Source of the DNA: an uncultured Sphingomonas sp.
GTDB taxonomy: Bacteria > Pseudomonadota > Alphaproteobacteria > Sphingomonadales > Sphingomonadaceae
Assembly (NCBI RefSeq): GCF_946478955.1
Contig: NZ_CAMLDL010000004.1
Location: forward strand, 1-64,000
DNA: 64,000 bases
Direction: 5' to 3'
Below, piece by piece: positions 16,304 to 25,280 of this stretch. Positions within the stretch are counted from its first letter, which is position 1, and every line of letters starts with the position of its first letter. The notes beneath the pieces are model-generated. The model had not been told where the DNA came from. It was given only the letters and a program-made list of their open reading frames with translations, and made no database searches. The position numbers and the translations under genes are program-made.

Positions 16304-16359
16304 TGCAACGCACAAAAAATGCTTGAACTCCATGTTGCGATGCACTATGTTGCATTGCA
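16304..16359. promoter_or_regulatory. three TGC-N3-GCA operators, PhaR-like
   Basis: Three perfect 9-bp dyads occur upstream of the phasin gene: TGCAACGCA (16304-16312), TGCGATGCA (16336-16344) and TGCATTGCA (16351-16359). The TGC-N3-GCA form is the type of site reported for the PHB-responsive repressor PhaR in alphaproteobacteria. The second lies between the -35 and -10 boxes and the third overlaps the -10 edge, an arrangement suited to repression. PhaR itself is not encoded in the window. Confidence 0.65.
16323..16351 (+). promoter_or_regulatory. sigma70-type promoter of the phasin gene
   Basis: TTGAAC (16323-16328), a 17-base spacer and TATGTT (16346-16351) form a good housekeeping promoter 24 bases before the phasin ATG. 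A ribosome binding site AGGAG is at 16364-16368. Confidence 0.6.
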
Positions 16360-16374
16360 GCAAAGGAGTTATCC

Positions 16375-17112
16375 ATGACTGACGAGATCAAGACCGAAGC
16401 GAAAATCGACGCCGCAGTTGAAGCCGTTTCGGCACCTGTCGAAGCAGTTGTGGCCGAGGTCGAAAAGACCGCCGAAGTAGTTTCGGAAAAGGCCGCCAAG
16501 GCCACCCGTAGCGCCCCGGTGCAAAAGGCTCAGAAGACGGTCGCCAAGACCACCAAGAAAATTAATCAGCGTTCGGCCCAGACGGCCAAGCGCGTGCGCA
16601 AGGTAGCCGTGAAGGCCGCCGCGAAGCAAATCGAAGGGACCAAGACCATGACCTATGATTTCAACAAGCTTTTCGCCGGTTTCCAGATTCCGGCAGCCGA
16701 CCAGTTCCAGACCCTGTTCGCCGATGCGAACGACAAGGGCCAGGCTTTCGTTGCCAAGTCGCAGAAGGCCGCTGAAGAGTTCAACGAACTCGCCAAGGCC
16801 AATGTCGAAGCGTTCGTCGAAGCCGGCAAGATCGCGACCAAGGGTGCCCGCACCATCGGTCAGGACGTTCTCGCGTCGGGCCGTGACGGCATCGAACAGG
16901 CGTCGGACGCCGTGAAGACGCTGGCCGAAGCCAAGTCGCCGACCGAATTCTTCCAGATCCAATCGGAACTGGCCCGCGCTTCGTTCGACCGCATGGTCGC
17001 TGAAAGCTCGAAGCTGACCGAGCGCGTCGTGAAGCTGGCCGGTGAAGCGGTTGAGCCGCTTCAGACCCGCGCGTCGCTGAACGCCGAGCGCGTCAATTCC
17101 CTGGTTGCCTAA
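16375..17112 (+). CDS. phasin family protein
   Basis: 245 aa. Residues 1-90 are rich in Ala, Lys, Val and Glu and predicted helical; residues 92-245, from MTYDFNKLFAGFQIP, form the phasin domain with the PTEFFQIQSELARASFDRMVAESSKLTE core. Phasins coat PHB granules and control their number and size; the basic N-terminal half resembles nucleoid-binding tails of some phasins and may tie granules to DNA. A possible internal start exists at 16648, in frame, with GAAGGGA eight bases before it. Three PhaR-like dyads cover the promoter and a strong terminator follows. Confidence 0.92.
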   Translation: MTDEIKTEAKIDAAVEAVSAPVEAVVAEVEKTAEVVSEKAAKATRSAPVQKAQKTVAKTTKKINQRSAQTAKRVRKVAVKAAAKQIEGTKTMTYDFNKLFAGFQIPAADQFQTLFADANDKGQAFVAKSQKAAEEFNELAKANVEAFVEAGKIATKGARTIGQDVLASGRDGIEQASDAVKTLAEAKSPTEFFQIQSELARASFDRMVAESSKLTERVVKLAGEAVEPLQTRASLNAERVNSLVA

Positions 17113-17142
17113 CTCTCCCCCTCTTGTGAGGTAACCAGGCTT

Positions 17143-17177
17143 AGCGGTCGCCCCTCTCCCCGAGGGGCGGCCGCTTT
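17143..17177 (+). terminator. intrinsic terminator after the phasin gene
   Basis: GCGGTCGCCCCTC pairs with GAGGGGCGGCCGC (one G-T pair) around a TCCCC loop, followed by TTT. It lies 30 bases after the phasin stop. Confidence 0.75.
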
Positions 17178-17223
17178 CCATTTGGGGCCGATGATCGTTT
17201 TGGGACAGGATTAACCGTCCTGA

Positions 17224-17254
17224 CTTGCAGCAGCTTCGACCGTTGCCATATTTA
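17224..17254 (+). promoter_or_regulatory. possible promoter of clpS (heat-shock-like)
   Basis: CTTGCAG at 17224-17230 and CCATATTTA at 17246-17254 fit an RpoH-type promoter with a 15-base spacer; the same bases read as TTGCAG-N17-ATATTT for the housekeeping factor. It ends only 8 bases before the first ATG of clpS, so either the transcript is almost leaderless or translation begins at a later ATG. Confidence 0.35.
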
Positions 17255-17262
17255 GGGCACGC

Positions 17263-17619
17263 ATGACCGATTTCACGATTCTCATGGGGCCCAGCGGTCC
17301 CGGCCAGGGCGATGGCATGGATGACAGCGATACCGGTGTCGTCACTCGCACGCGCCCCAAAACCAAAAAGCCCAGCAATTATAAAGTGCTGATGCTCAAT
17401 GACGATTATACCCCGATGGAATTTGTGGTTCTCGTCCTGCAGCGATTCTTTTCGATGGATATTGAAGACGCAACGCGCGTCATGCTGCAGGTTCATCAAC
17501 AGGGCGTCGCCGTGTGCGGCGTGTTTACCTATGAAGTGGCCGAGACCAAGGTGAGCCAGGTAGTGGATTTTGCACGCGAGAATCAGCATCCACTGCAATG
17601 CACGCTCGAAAAGGCGTAG
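17263..17619 (+). CDS. clpS: ATP-dependent Clp protease adaptor ClpS
   Basis: 118 aa. ClpS delivers N-degron substrates to ClpA(P). The core from residue 35 has [24 protein letters not shown], the acidic NDDYT substrate pocket region and [20 protein letters not shown]. The N-terminal 34 residues are low-complexity and variable in the family. ATG 17263 is used, but ATG 17284 or ATG 17317 are possible given the close promoter. Single gene between the phasin terminator and murA. Confidence 0.95.
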   Translation: MTDFTILMGPSGPGQGDGMDDSDTGVVTRTRPKTKKPSNYKVLMLNDDYTPMEFVVLVLQRFFSMDIEDATRVMLQVHQQGVAVCGVFTYEVAETKVSQVVDFARENQHPLQCTLEKA

Positions 17620-17666
17620 ATAACGCTCCATCTTGTGAGTCCCGCGCCATGCGCTAAAGCGCGTGG

Positions 17667-18950
17667 ATGGACTCCATTCGCATTACCGGCGGGAACCGCC
17701 TCGACGGCCAAATCCCGATTTCCGGCGCCAAGAACAGTGTGCTCACGCTGCTTCCCTGCGCGCTTCTGACGGATGAACAGGTCACCCTGACCAATCTTCC
17801 GCGGTTGGCCGACGTCGACAATTTCGCCCATCTGCTCAATGAGCTTGGCGCGTCGACAAAGGTCGCGGCGGTGAAGAGGGGCGAAATTGGTCGCCGTATG
17901 ACCATCGAGGCGAGCGAAATCGCCTCGACCGTCGCGCCGTATGACATGGTCCGCAAGATGCGCGCGTCAATCCTCGTACTAGGTCCGACGCTGGCCCGCG
18001 CGGGCGAAGCAACAGTTTCGCTGCCCGGCGGCTGTGCTATTGGCGACCGTCCGATCGACCTCCACCTCAAGGCGCTTGAAGCAATGGGCGCGGAGATTGA
18101 GCTGGCTGCTGGTTATGTGAAGGCGGTCGCGCCAAAGGGACGCCTGAGCGGTGGTGACTACAGCTTCCCGGTTGTCTCGGTCGGTGCCACCGAAAACGCG
18201 CTGATGGCTGCGTCGCTGGCTGCCGGTCGGACCCAGTTGTTCAATGCCGCGCGAGAACCGGAAATTGTCGACCTGTGCAACCTGCTGGTGGCGATGGGCG
18301 CGAAAATCGAAGGCATTGGTAGCTCGCACCTCGTCATCGATGGGGTCGATGGGCTGAACGGCTGCACCTACGAGGTTATGCCCGATCGGATCGAGGCGGG
18401 CAGCTACGCCTGCGCCGCCGGAATTACGGGCGGAACGGTTGAGCTGGTTGGTGCGCGCGCGAGCGACATGCTGGCGATCACCAACGCATTGGAGGCGGCC
18501 GGGATCGGCATCGAAACCACTAACAAGGGCATTCGCGTCACCGCCGACAGGCCGCTGAAGCCGCTCGCCATTTCAACCGCGCCATACCCCGGTTTCCCAA
18601 CCGACATGCAGGCGCAGTTCATGGCGATGCTGACCATGGCCGAAGGGCAAAGCTTCCTCGAAGAAACGATCTTCGAGAATCGCTACATGCACGTCCCCGA
18701 ACTCCGCCGCATGGGCGCGGACATCGAAGTGCATGGCCGCAGCGCCATTGTGAAGGGCGGGCGCCCGCTAACTGGCGCACAGGTCATGGCGACCGACCTC
18801 CGCGCATCGATGAGCCTGATCCTCGCCGGCCTCGTCGCCGAAGGGCAGACCGAAGTCATGCGCGTCTATCACCTCGACCGCGGTTATGAGCGGCTGGAAG
18901 AGAAGCTCTCTGCCGTCGGCGCGACCATCGAACGGGTTTCCGCAGGTTAG
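17667..18950 (+). CDS. murA: UDP-N-acetylglucosamine 1-carboxyvinyltransferase MurA
   Basis: 427 aa. First committed step of peptidoglycan synthesis: transfer of enolpyruvate from PEP to UDP-GlcNAc. Lys22 in GAKNS and the fosfomycin-target Cys123 in [15 protein letters not shown] are both present; the latter means it keeps the usual Cys rather than the Asp of natural fosfomycin-resistant Mur[13 protein letters not shown] and [15 protein letters not shown] are further signatures. The gene stands alone; a GCGC-TAAA-GCGC dyad precedes the start. Confidence 0.97.
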   Translation: MDSIRITGGNRLDGQIPISGAKNSVLTLLPCALLTDEQVTLTNLPRLADVDNFAHLLNELGASTKVAAVKRGEIGRRMTIEASEIASTVAPYDMVRKMRASILVLGPTLARAGEATVSLPGGCAIGDRPIDLHLKALEAMGAEIELAAGYVKAVAPKGRLSGGDYSFPVVSVGATENALMAASLAAGRTQLFNAAREPEIVDLCNLLVAMGAKIEGIGSSHLVIDGVDGLNGCTYEVMPDRIEAGSYACAAGITGGTVELVGARASDMLAITNALEAAGIGIETTNKGIRVTADRPLKPLAISTAPYPGFPTDMQAQFMAMLTMAEGQSFLEETIFENRYMHVPELRRMGADIEVHGRSAIVKGGRPLTGAQVMATDLRASMSLILAGLVAEGQTEVMRVYHLDRGYERLEEKLSAVGATIERVSAG

Positions 18951-18995
18951 GCTGTCTGCGGGGCAGCCCGCCTGTTGGGCCAGACTAAACCTTTT
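18945..18995. terminator. probable bidirectional terminator between murA and the GNAT gene
   Basis: AGGTTAG near the murA stop can pair with CTAAACCT (one bulge) across an inner GTCTG/CAGAC and CGGG/CCCG stem, followed by TTTTT on the plus strand. It overlaps the ends of both convergent genes, so its role is less certain than for a free-standing hairpin. Confidence 0.45.
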
Positions 18996-19398
18996 TCGCG
19001 AACCGCTTGCTGGTGTGCTCATAACCTTGCGCCCGCCAGAAATTGTGGGCGCGGGCGCGGGCCTCGTTGCTCGTCACCTCGATAAGGGCACAACCCTGGC
19101 CGATTAGACGCCGTTCAGCCTCTGCGACGAGCAACGCGCCGATGCCTTGGCTACGCCGGTCGTCGCTTACCACCATCGTCGATATGCGCCCTACTGGCGT
19201 CTCGCGATGGAGGGTTTGCATTATAGAGGGAACGCACAGGCCGACGATGAGGCCGTCGACGTCGGCGACCAACGGCGTCAGACCCAGCTTGACCAGCTTG
19301 GCAAGATTGGGTCGGACATAATCGATGGCGATCGGGTGTCCGAGCTCGACGAGCCGTTCGCAATCGCCGTCCACAGCATCGCGAATGGTGACATTCAT
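18985..19398 (-). CDS. GNAT family N-acetyltransferase
   Basis: 137 aa. An acetyl-CoA-dependent transferase of unknown substrate. The acetyl-CoA loop is VSDDRRSQGIGALLVAEAE (Q/RxxGxG/A form), followed by ALIEVTSNEARARAHNFWRAQGYE. ATG 19398 is one base after the TGA of the DUF445 gene, so the two are probably translated in sequence. The longer open frame upstream is inside the neighbour and is ignored. Confidence 0.88.
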   Translation of the reverse strand: MNVTIRDAVDGDCERLVELGHPIAIDYVRPNLAKLVKLGLTPLVADVDGLIVGLCVPSIMQTLHRETPVGRISTMVVSDDRRSQGIGALLVAEAERRLIGQGCALIEVTSNEARARAHNFWRAQGYEHTSKRFAKKV

Positions 19399-19399
19399 C

Positions 19400-20659
19400 T
19401 CATAGTGCATCCAGCGCATGAAGCAGGACACCGACCGTCCCGCCGACCAGCGTCCCGTTGATGCGAATATACTGAAGGTCGCGGCCGACGGCATTTTCGA
19501 GCCGATCAGTGACAGTTTGCGCGTCCCATCCGCGAATCGTCTCGCTGACCAGTTTGACAATGGACCCGCCATAGCTGGCCGCCATGCCAGCGGCAGCGCG
19601 ACGTGCGAATTGATTGATCGCTGCCTTCATCCGGGGGTCGCTCTCCAGGCTCTGACCCATCGATTGCAGCACCTCGCCCAATTTTCCGGCCATGGCGGCA
19701 TCCGGGTTGCGCGCCGCCTTGATGATCGATTCCCGCCCCTTTTGCCAAATCGTATCGAGCCAAATCGACACCGATTGATTTTCGAGCAGCTGGCTTTTCA
19801 GCTCTTCAACCTTGGCCTGGGTCCTGGCATTTGTTTGAAGATCATTGGCGAGCTGCGCCAGCGCCTCCTCAATTTTCACCCGGACGGGGTTGGCCGGGTC
19901 AGTTTCCATGTCGAGCGTCAGCTTGCGCAGTCCGTCGAGAATCGAATCCGATAGTTTGGCATCCACTCCGGCCAATTTCAGGACCCAGTTGGTCCGCTTT
20001 TTCACCATGTCGCGGATCAGGCCCTCGTTGGCGTCAATGGTCCGGTTGGTCCAACGGATCGCGGCATCAAGCATCGGGACGTGGCGATCATCATTAATGG
20101 CGCTGGCAAGCGCGCGCCCAATCAAGGGTGACACCTGGGCTTTGCGAATTTGATTGGCGATCGCGTTCTTGACCATCCCGCCAAGCCGCTCGTCGTCAAG
20201 GCTTTCGAAAAGATCTGCGATAAGGCGGCTGGCCCCGCGCCGGATCCGCGTTTCCTGACCCGGCGGTGCCTGCAGGAATCGGCCGGCGGCCCCGGCCAGA
20301 TCGAGGTTGCGCATCCGCCGGGCGACAACCGGTGCAATCAGGAAATTCTCTTTGAGAAAATTGGCAAGCGCCTCGCCAATCCGGTCCTTGTTCCTGGGAA
20401 TAATCGCAGTGTGCGGGATCGGCAGGCCCAGCGGGTGCCGAAACAACGCGGTCACGGCGAACCAGTCGGCGAGGCCGCCCACCATGGCTGCTTCGGCAAA
20501 TGCCTTCACATAGGGAATGACCGGGTGTGCCGCCTCAAAATGGCGCGCGGTGAGAAATACCGCCGCCATCAGGATTAGCAGGCCGGTGGCCATGATCTTC
20601 ATCCCGCGGGCGCCCGGTTGCGCCGGGTTGAAGCGGGAAAGGGCAGGTGGCGACGTCAT
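19400..20659 (-). CDS. DUF445 family inner-membrane protein
   Basis: 419 aa. DUF445 proteins have an N-terminal membrane segment (about residues 19-37), the conserved AAMVGGLADWFAVTALFRHPLGLPIPHTAIIPRNKDRIGEALANF block, a long helical middle and a C-terminal membrane anchor (LVGGTVGVLLHAL). Start 20659 is favoured because TAAGGTGG precedes it; ATG 20677 is an alternative. It sits 31 bases after the RND pump gene and before the GNAT gene, so it may be part of the efflux operon. Function unknown. Confidence 0.88.
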   Translation of the reverse strand: MTSPPALSRFNPAQPGARGMKIMATGLLILMAAVFLTARHFEAAHPVIPYVKAFAEAAMVGGLADWFAVTALFRHPLGLPIPHTAIIPRNKDRIGEALANFLKENFLIAPVVARRMRNLDLAGAAGRFLQAPPGQETRIRRGASRLIADLFESLDDERLGGMVKNAIANQIRKAQVSPLIGRALASAINDDRHVPMLDAAIRWTNRTIDANEGLIRDMVKKRTNWVLKLAGVDAKLSDSILDGLRKLTLDMETDPANPVRVKIEEALAQLANDLQTNARTQAKVEELKSQLLENQSVSIWLDTIWQKGRESIIKAARNPDAAMAGKLGEVLQSMGQSLESDPRMKAAINQFARRAAAGMAASYGGSIVKLVSETIRGWDAQTVTDRLENAVGRDLQYIRINGTLVGGTVGVLLHALDAL

Positions 20660-20690
20660 TGCCGCCACCTTAGACATACCGCGTCTGATG

Positions 20691-23600
20691 TCACTCTGCT
20701 GGCTGCAGTGCCGTGTCGCCCTCGGGCTTATGCGGCTCACCATTGTCAATCAGCTTGCCAAATTTGCCGGCAATCCAATGTTCAATGTCGACTGCGATTG
20801 AAAAGTAGGCCGGAACCAGCAGCAGGGTAAGGATGGTTGAGAAGACCAGGCCGCCGATGACAGTAACGCCCATCGGTGCCCGCCAGCTGCCGTCGCCGGT
20901 CAGCGACAGGGCGATAGGCACCATGCCCGCGACCATCGCAACCGTGGTCATCACAATTGGCTGAGCCCGCTTATGACCTGCCTCTGCAATGGCGTCGTTC
21001 TTCGCCATACCGTGATCCATCATCTCCACCGCGAAATCGACCAGAAGAATCGAGTTTTTGGCGACAATGCCGAACAGCATCAGGATGCCAATCATCACCG
21101 GCAGGGAGACGGGATTGCCAGTAAGGTGCAGCGCCAGCGCCGCCCCCAGCGGTGCCAGGATCAGCGATCCCATATTGACCAATGGCGACAGGAAGCGGCG
21201 ATAGAGGAGGACCAGTACCGCGAACACCAGAAGGACGCCCGAGCCTAGCGCGATCAAGAAGTATTTAACCAGCTCCGCCTGCCACTTGCTGTCACCAAGC
21301 TCCAACTTTTGAACGCCATCGGGCAGTTTCTTCAGCGTCGGAAGATTGTTGATCAACGGCCAGACGTCGCCGGACACCTTGCCGGGAACGAGGTCGGCGC
21401 CAATGGCGATTCGGCGAATCTGGTTGGATCGTTGCACCGACGTTGGGCCAGATCCGAAGCCGATGTCAGCGACGGCCTTGAGCGGCACTGAGCCACCCGA
21501 TGCCGTAGGTACCGGCAGATTTTCGATCACGCTGAGATCGCGGCGCGAGCTTTCGGGCAAGGACACGGTGATCGGAACCTGCCGATCGGCCAGGCTGAAT
21601 TTCGCGCTGTTCTGCGCAATATCGCCAAGCGTTGCGATGCGGATCGTCTGACCCAGCGCCGCCGTGGTAACGCCAAGATCAGCGGCAAGATCAAAGCGCG
21701 GTTTGATGGTGATTTCCGGACGAGCCATGTCACCCATGGCACGCGGCGCAACCAGAACCGGCAGCGTCGCCATTTCGTCGGCGATCTTGTTCGCGGTTGC
21801 ACTCAGCAATTCGGGATTATCGCTGCCCAGGTAAAGAACGATATCGCGTCCGCCGCCACCCGGTCCGCCGCCGCCCTGGCTCTGGAAGTTTACCCGGGCG
21901 TCGGGAATGGCCGACAGCGTCGGGCTCAAGGCCCGCTCAAACTCGGTCGAGGTGACGTCGCGGTCTTTCTTCAGGACTATTTGCAGGAAGCCTGACCCGA
22001 CGAAGACGCGCTGGAACACGCGGTCGACCGACGGATCCTTTTCGATGATCGCCGCGGTGCGGTCGGCGACCTCTGCCGTCTGTTCAAGCGTTGATCCCGG
22101 CGGAAGGCCGATACGGACCGAGGAAAAGTCGAGGTTGAGTGGTGGCTGGAACGACATCGACAGCGTGGCGAACAGAACGACCTGCAGTATCAGGGCGCCA
22201 AAACCGGCGCCAACCATTGCCATTCGGTGATCACGGAACATGCTTTTGATGGCGCCGCCAATACCAGGGTGCTCGCGCCGATAGGCCTCGGCCTTGCTGG
22301 TATCGAGGCTCCAGTTCAGGATCGACAAATATTTGTCCATCACCGGGCCGCCGGCATGTTCCTGAATGCCGTGCGATTTCAGGAAATAGGCAGCAACCAG
22401 CGGCGTGATCATGCGCGCGACAAGCAAGCTCATCAGCACGGCAATGACAACGGTATAACCGAACGCCTTGAAGAACTGCCCGGAAATGCCCGGCATCAGT
22501 GCCACCGGCAGGAACACCGCCACAATGGCCATGGTGGTCGCGACAACCGCCAGTCCGATTTCGTCGGCCGCATCCATGGCGGCCTGATAGGCGGATTTGC
22601 CCATGCGCATATGCCTGACGATATTTTCGATCTCAACGATCGCGTCATCGACCAGAACACCGGCGACGAGACTGAGCGCCAGCAGGGAGAGCCCGTTCAG
22701 GTTGATGTCCATCAGGCTCATGAACCAGAAGGCGGGGATCGCCGATAATGGAATTGCGATGGCGGAAATGGCGGTCGCGCGGAAGTCACGCAGGAAGAGG
22801 AAAACAACCAGCACCGCCAGGATCGCGCCTTCGACAAGGCCGTGCATTGCCGATGTATATTGCGATTTGGTGTAGTCGACCTGATTGACGATTTCAGTGA
22901 AGCGGACGCGCGGATCATCCTTTTCGATCTTGCGCAATTCTGCCCATGCATCGTCATAAGCGGTGACTTCGGACGCGCCCTTCGACCGCTGCACGTTGAA
23001 GCTGATGACCTGACGGCCATTCATCTTGGCAATGGTGCGCTGTTCCGAATAGGCGTCCTTGACCTCACCCAGGTCGGCAAGGCGCACCGTTCGGCCGCCG
23101 GGAACGACAATCTGAGTCTGCGACAGGTCATAAGCGGTACGGGCGTTGCCGAGCACACGAACAGATTGTTCCGAACCGGCAATTTCCGCTCGCCCACCAG
23201 CCGCGTTGAGGTTGGTCTGGCGGATCTGCGAATTGACCTGGGCTGCGGTGATACCCTGCGCTTGCAGAGCGGCCGGGTCGAGAACTACGCGAATGCTGCG
23301 GTCGACGCCGCCTTCCCGGGTTACCGCTGCGATGCCCGTCACGCCGAGCAGTTTGCGGGCGACCGTATTGTCAACATACCAGCTCAGCTGTTCCAGCGAC
23401 ATGTCACTGGTTTCCGCCGCGACATAGAGGATCGGGTCACCAGAGATATCGATGCGCGTAATCTGCGGTTCCAAGATGCCTTCGGGAAGATCGCCGCGAA
23501 TCTGCGAAATGGCGTTGCGCACATCATTGACCGCGCGGTCCGTCGGCGTGCCGATTTCAAACTGGACAAATGTGCTGCTGGACCCTTCGCGGACGGTCGA

Positions 23601-23852
23601 GTTGATTTCGTCCACCCCGTTGACCGATCGGATCGCTGCCTCGACCTTCTGGGTAATCTGGTTTTCCATCTCGGTCGGCGCGGCACCGGGTTGCGAAATA
23701 TCCACTTCGGCCGCCGGGAAATCGATGTCGGGATTATTATTGACGTCCATTTGCATGAACGACACCAGGCCGGCCAGGACGAGGCCCACGAACAGAACGA
23801 TCGGGGGAACCGGATTTTGGATGCACCAGGACGAAATGTTCCGGAAATTCAT
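20691..23852 (-). CDS. RND efflux transporter permease (HAE1/AcrB-like)
   Basis: 1053 aa, normal for the family. Inner-membrane proton-driven drug or solute exporter with twelve membrane segments and two large periplasmic loops. The N terminus MNFRNISSWCIQNPVPPIVLF and the TM4 proton-relay pair Asp-Asp in AGVLVDDAIVEIENI are seen, and PLGAALALHLTGNPVSLPVMIGILMLFGIVAKNSILLVDF marks the TM10-11 region. A Gly-rich GGGGPGGGGRD insertion lies in the second periplasmic loop. The adaptor gene is 40 bases upstream. No TolC-type outer-membrane factor is nearby. Confidence 0.95.
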   Translation of the reverse strand: MNFRNISSWCIQNPVPPIVLFVGLVLAGLVSFMQMDVNNNPDIDFPAAEVDISQPGAAPTEMENQITQKVEAAIRSVNGVDEINSTVREGSSSTFVQFEIGTPTDRAVNDVRNAISQIRGDLPEGILEPQITRIDISGDPILYVAAETSDMSLEQLSWYVDNTVARKLLGVTGIAAVTREGGVDRSIRVVLDPAALQAQGITAAQVNSQIRQTNLNAAGGRAEIAGSEQSVRVLGNARTAYDLSQTQIVVPGGRTVRLADLGEVKDAYSEQRTIAKMNGRQVISFNVQRSKGASEVTAYDDAWAELRKIEKDDPRVRFTEIVNQVDYTKSQYTSAMHGLVEGAILAVLVVFLFLRDFRATAISAIAIPLSAIPAFWFMSLMDINLNGLSLLALSLVAGVLVDDAIVEIENIVRHMRMGKSAYQAAMDAADEIGLAVVATTMAIVAVFLPVALMPGISGQFFKAFGYTVVIAVLMSLLVARMITPLVAAYFLKSHGIQEHAGGPVMDKYLSILNWSLDTSKAEAYRREHPGIGGAIKSMFRDHRMAMVGAGFGALILQVVLFATLSMSFQPPLNLDFSSVRIGLPPGSTLEQTAEVADRTAAIIEKDPSVDRVFQRVFVGSGFLQIVLKKDRDVTSTEFERALSPTLSAIPDARVNFQSQGGGGPGGGGRDIVLYLGSDNPELLSATANKIADEMATLPVLVAPRAMGDMARPEITIKPRFDLAADLGVTTAALGQTIRIATLGDIAQNSAKFSLADRQVPITVSLPESSRRDLSVIENLPVPTASGGSVPLKAVADIGFGSGPTSVQRSNQIRRIAIGADLVPGKVSGDVWPLINNLPTLKKLPDGVQKLELGDSKWQAELVKYFLIALGSGVLLVFAVLVLLYRRFLSPLVNMGSLILAPLGAALALHLTGNPVSLPVMIGILMLFGIVAKNSILLVDFAVEMMDHGMAKNDAIAEAGHKRAQPIVMTTVAMVAGMVPIALSLTGDGSWRAPMGVTVIGGLVFSTILTLLLVPAYFSIAVDIEHWIAGKFGKLIDNGEPHKPEGDTALQPAE

Positions 23853-23892
23853 GACCTAGCCTTCATTATATTGGGTCGTGACCGCGCGCGTG

Positions 23893-25071
23893 TCAGCGCG
23901 CTGCCTGGCGCTTCGGTGCGACTTTTTGGCCCGGATTAAGGAATGGGCCGGCCGATAGTACGACCTGTTCCCGCCCGGAGATGCCGGACGCGATTGTTAC
24001 ACCGGCATCGCTAACCTCGCCGATCTGAATGTCGCGCCGCTCGACCTTGTTGTCTTTGCCGATGACGTAAACGTAATTGCCCTTGTCATCGCTCAACACG
24101 GCGCTCTGCGGCAGCAACGGGGCTGTCGTCTGACCGGCGGCAATCTTCGCCTCGGCAAAACCACCCGGACGAATGCCGGGGTCGTACGGAATCGAAATCC
24201 GCACTTCACCCTGACGCGACTGCGGATCGATGACCGGCGCGACCAAGCGCACGGATCCCGCATAGCTGCGATTGGTGCCGATAGGCGTTACCGAGGCGGG
24301 CATGCCAACACGGATTGACGACAGATCCTGTTGCGACAGCGTTGCCTTCATCTCCATCGCACCGCCCGCGGCAAGACGGAACAGCGCACCGCTGCCCGCG
24401 CTGATTACCTGGCCTACCTCGACATTGCGGGCCAAAATCAAGCCACTGGTAGGCGCGCGAATATCCAGACGACCGATCTGCGCGCGGGTCGCGCCAAGTT
24501 GCGCCTGGGCGACGCGCACACGGGCCTGCGCTGCATCGCGCGCGCTCCGTTTGCGGTCGAGATCGGCCTTGCTGACAAAACCGCGATCAACCAGCGCGAG
24601 GCTACGCTCATATTCATTCTGGGCCAGCGCGGCATCTGCGCGCGCGGCCTCAATCTGGGCGGCAAGCTGGGACGCATTCTGGATCTGGACCGAGCGGTCC
24701 ACCGATGCCAGAACCTGTCCCTGTCGCACCCACGCACCGGCGTCGACATTTACGGATCGAACAAGACCGCCTTCACCGGCAACGCCGATCGGCTGGTCGC
24801 GAAGAGCAGCCAGGGCGCCCGACGCAGTCACGATGCGCGCAACCTGGCTGGTGCCGGGAACAATCACCGTAACGGTCGGAATCTGACCGCGCCCCTCGGC
24901 AGCACTGGCCTCGGGTGCGCTCTTGGATTTACCGAAGATCATATAGCCAGCGATCAGCAGTGCGATCAGCGCCACCGCTGCCAAAATGATGTTGCGCCGC
25001 CGCTTTGAGCGATCGACTACGACCAGTGTGTCGCTAGAGCTGAAATTGCTTTCCCGATTCATAAGTCGCAT
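23893..25071 (-). CDS. RND efflux periplasmic adaptor (membrane fusion protein)
   Basis: 392 aa. A short cytoplasmic N terminus with basic RSKRRR, one membrane anchor (about 27-46), then barrel-sandwich/lipoyl motifs, a helical hairpin (SQLAAQIEAARADAALAQNEYERSLALVDRGF) and the beta-barrel region, as in HlyD/AcrA adaptors. ATG 25071 is chosen; ATG 25062 is possible. A good sigma70-type promoter and a dyad precede it. Links the downstream permease to an outer-membrane channel encoded elsewhere. Confidence 0.93.
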   Translation of the reverse strand: MRLMNRESNFSSSDTLVVVDRSKRRRNIILAAVALIALLIAGYMIFGKSKSAPEASAAEGRGQIPTVTVIVPGTSQVARIVTASGALAALRDQPIGVAGEGGLVRSVNVDAGAWVRQGQVLASVDRSVQIQNASQLAAQIEAARADAALAQNEYERSLALVDRGFVSKADLDRKRSARDAAQARVRVAQAQLGATRAQIGRLDIRAPTSGLILARNVEVGQVISAGSGALFRLAAGGAMEMKATLSQQDLSSIRVGMPASVTPIGTNRSYAGSVRLVAPVIDPQSRQGEVRISIPYDPGIRPGGFAEAKIAAGQTTAPLLPQSAVLSDDKGNYVYVIGKDNKVERRDIQIGEVSDAGVTIASGISGREQVVLSAGPFLNPGQKVAPKRQAAR

Positions 25072-25094
25072 CTTCTCGCCATCATTCTGCGTTG

Positions 25095-25147
25095 AACCGA
25101 CCAATGATCGGCGTTGCTGTATTACGCCAATAGGTCACTAGCTGCAA
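25095..25147 (-). promoter_or_regulatory. promoter and possible operator of the RND efflux operon
   Basis: On the minus strand TTGCAG (25147-25142), a 17-base spacer and TAATAC (25124-25119) form a strong housekeeping-type promoter, with the start of transcription expected near 25112. An imperfect dyad AACCGA...TCGGCGTT (25095-25115) lies at the expected start, a typical place for a TetR- or MarR-type repressor. No regulator gene is adjacent. Confidence 0.5.
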
Positions 25148-25280
25148 CTGCCCAGCTTTATCCGTTCATGGAAAGAATAATTCGACCAACGGACATCCGG
25201 GACGCGCCGAGCGAAGAGCCGGTTGCAAAGTGATACCAGCCGTGGTGAGTAGGCCCCCTAAATTTGGGAGCTAGGGTGCA

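Noticed and set aside
16369..17631. 420-codon open frame on the minus strand opposite the phasin and clpS genes
   Set aside because: It is antisense to two well-supported genes, has biased Gly/Leu/Arg composition and no ribosome binding site or family motif; long antisense frames are expected in GC-rich DNA.
22842..23939. 365-codon plus-strand frame opposite the RND pump gene
   Set aside because: Shadow of the pump coding frame; no family features.
25150..25280. Possible EcfG promoter before the first GlsB-type gene
   Set aside because: GGGAC and GGTT occur at roughly correct spacing but both boxes deviate from GGAAC and CGTT.
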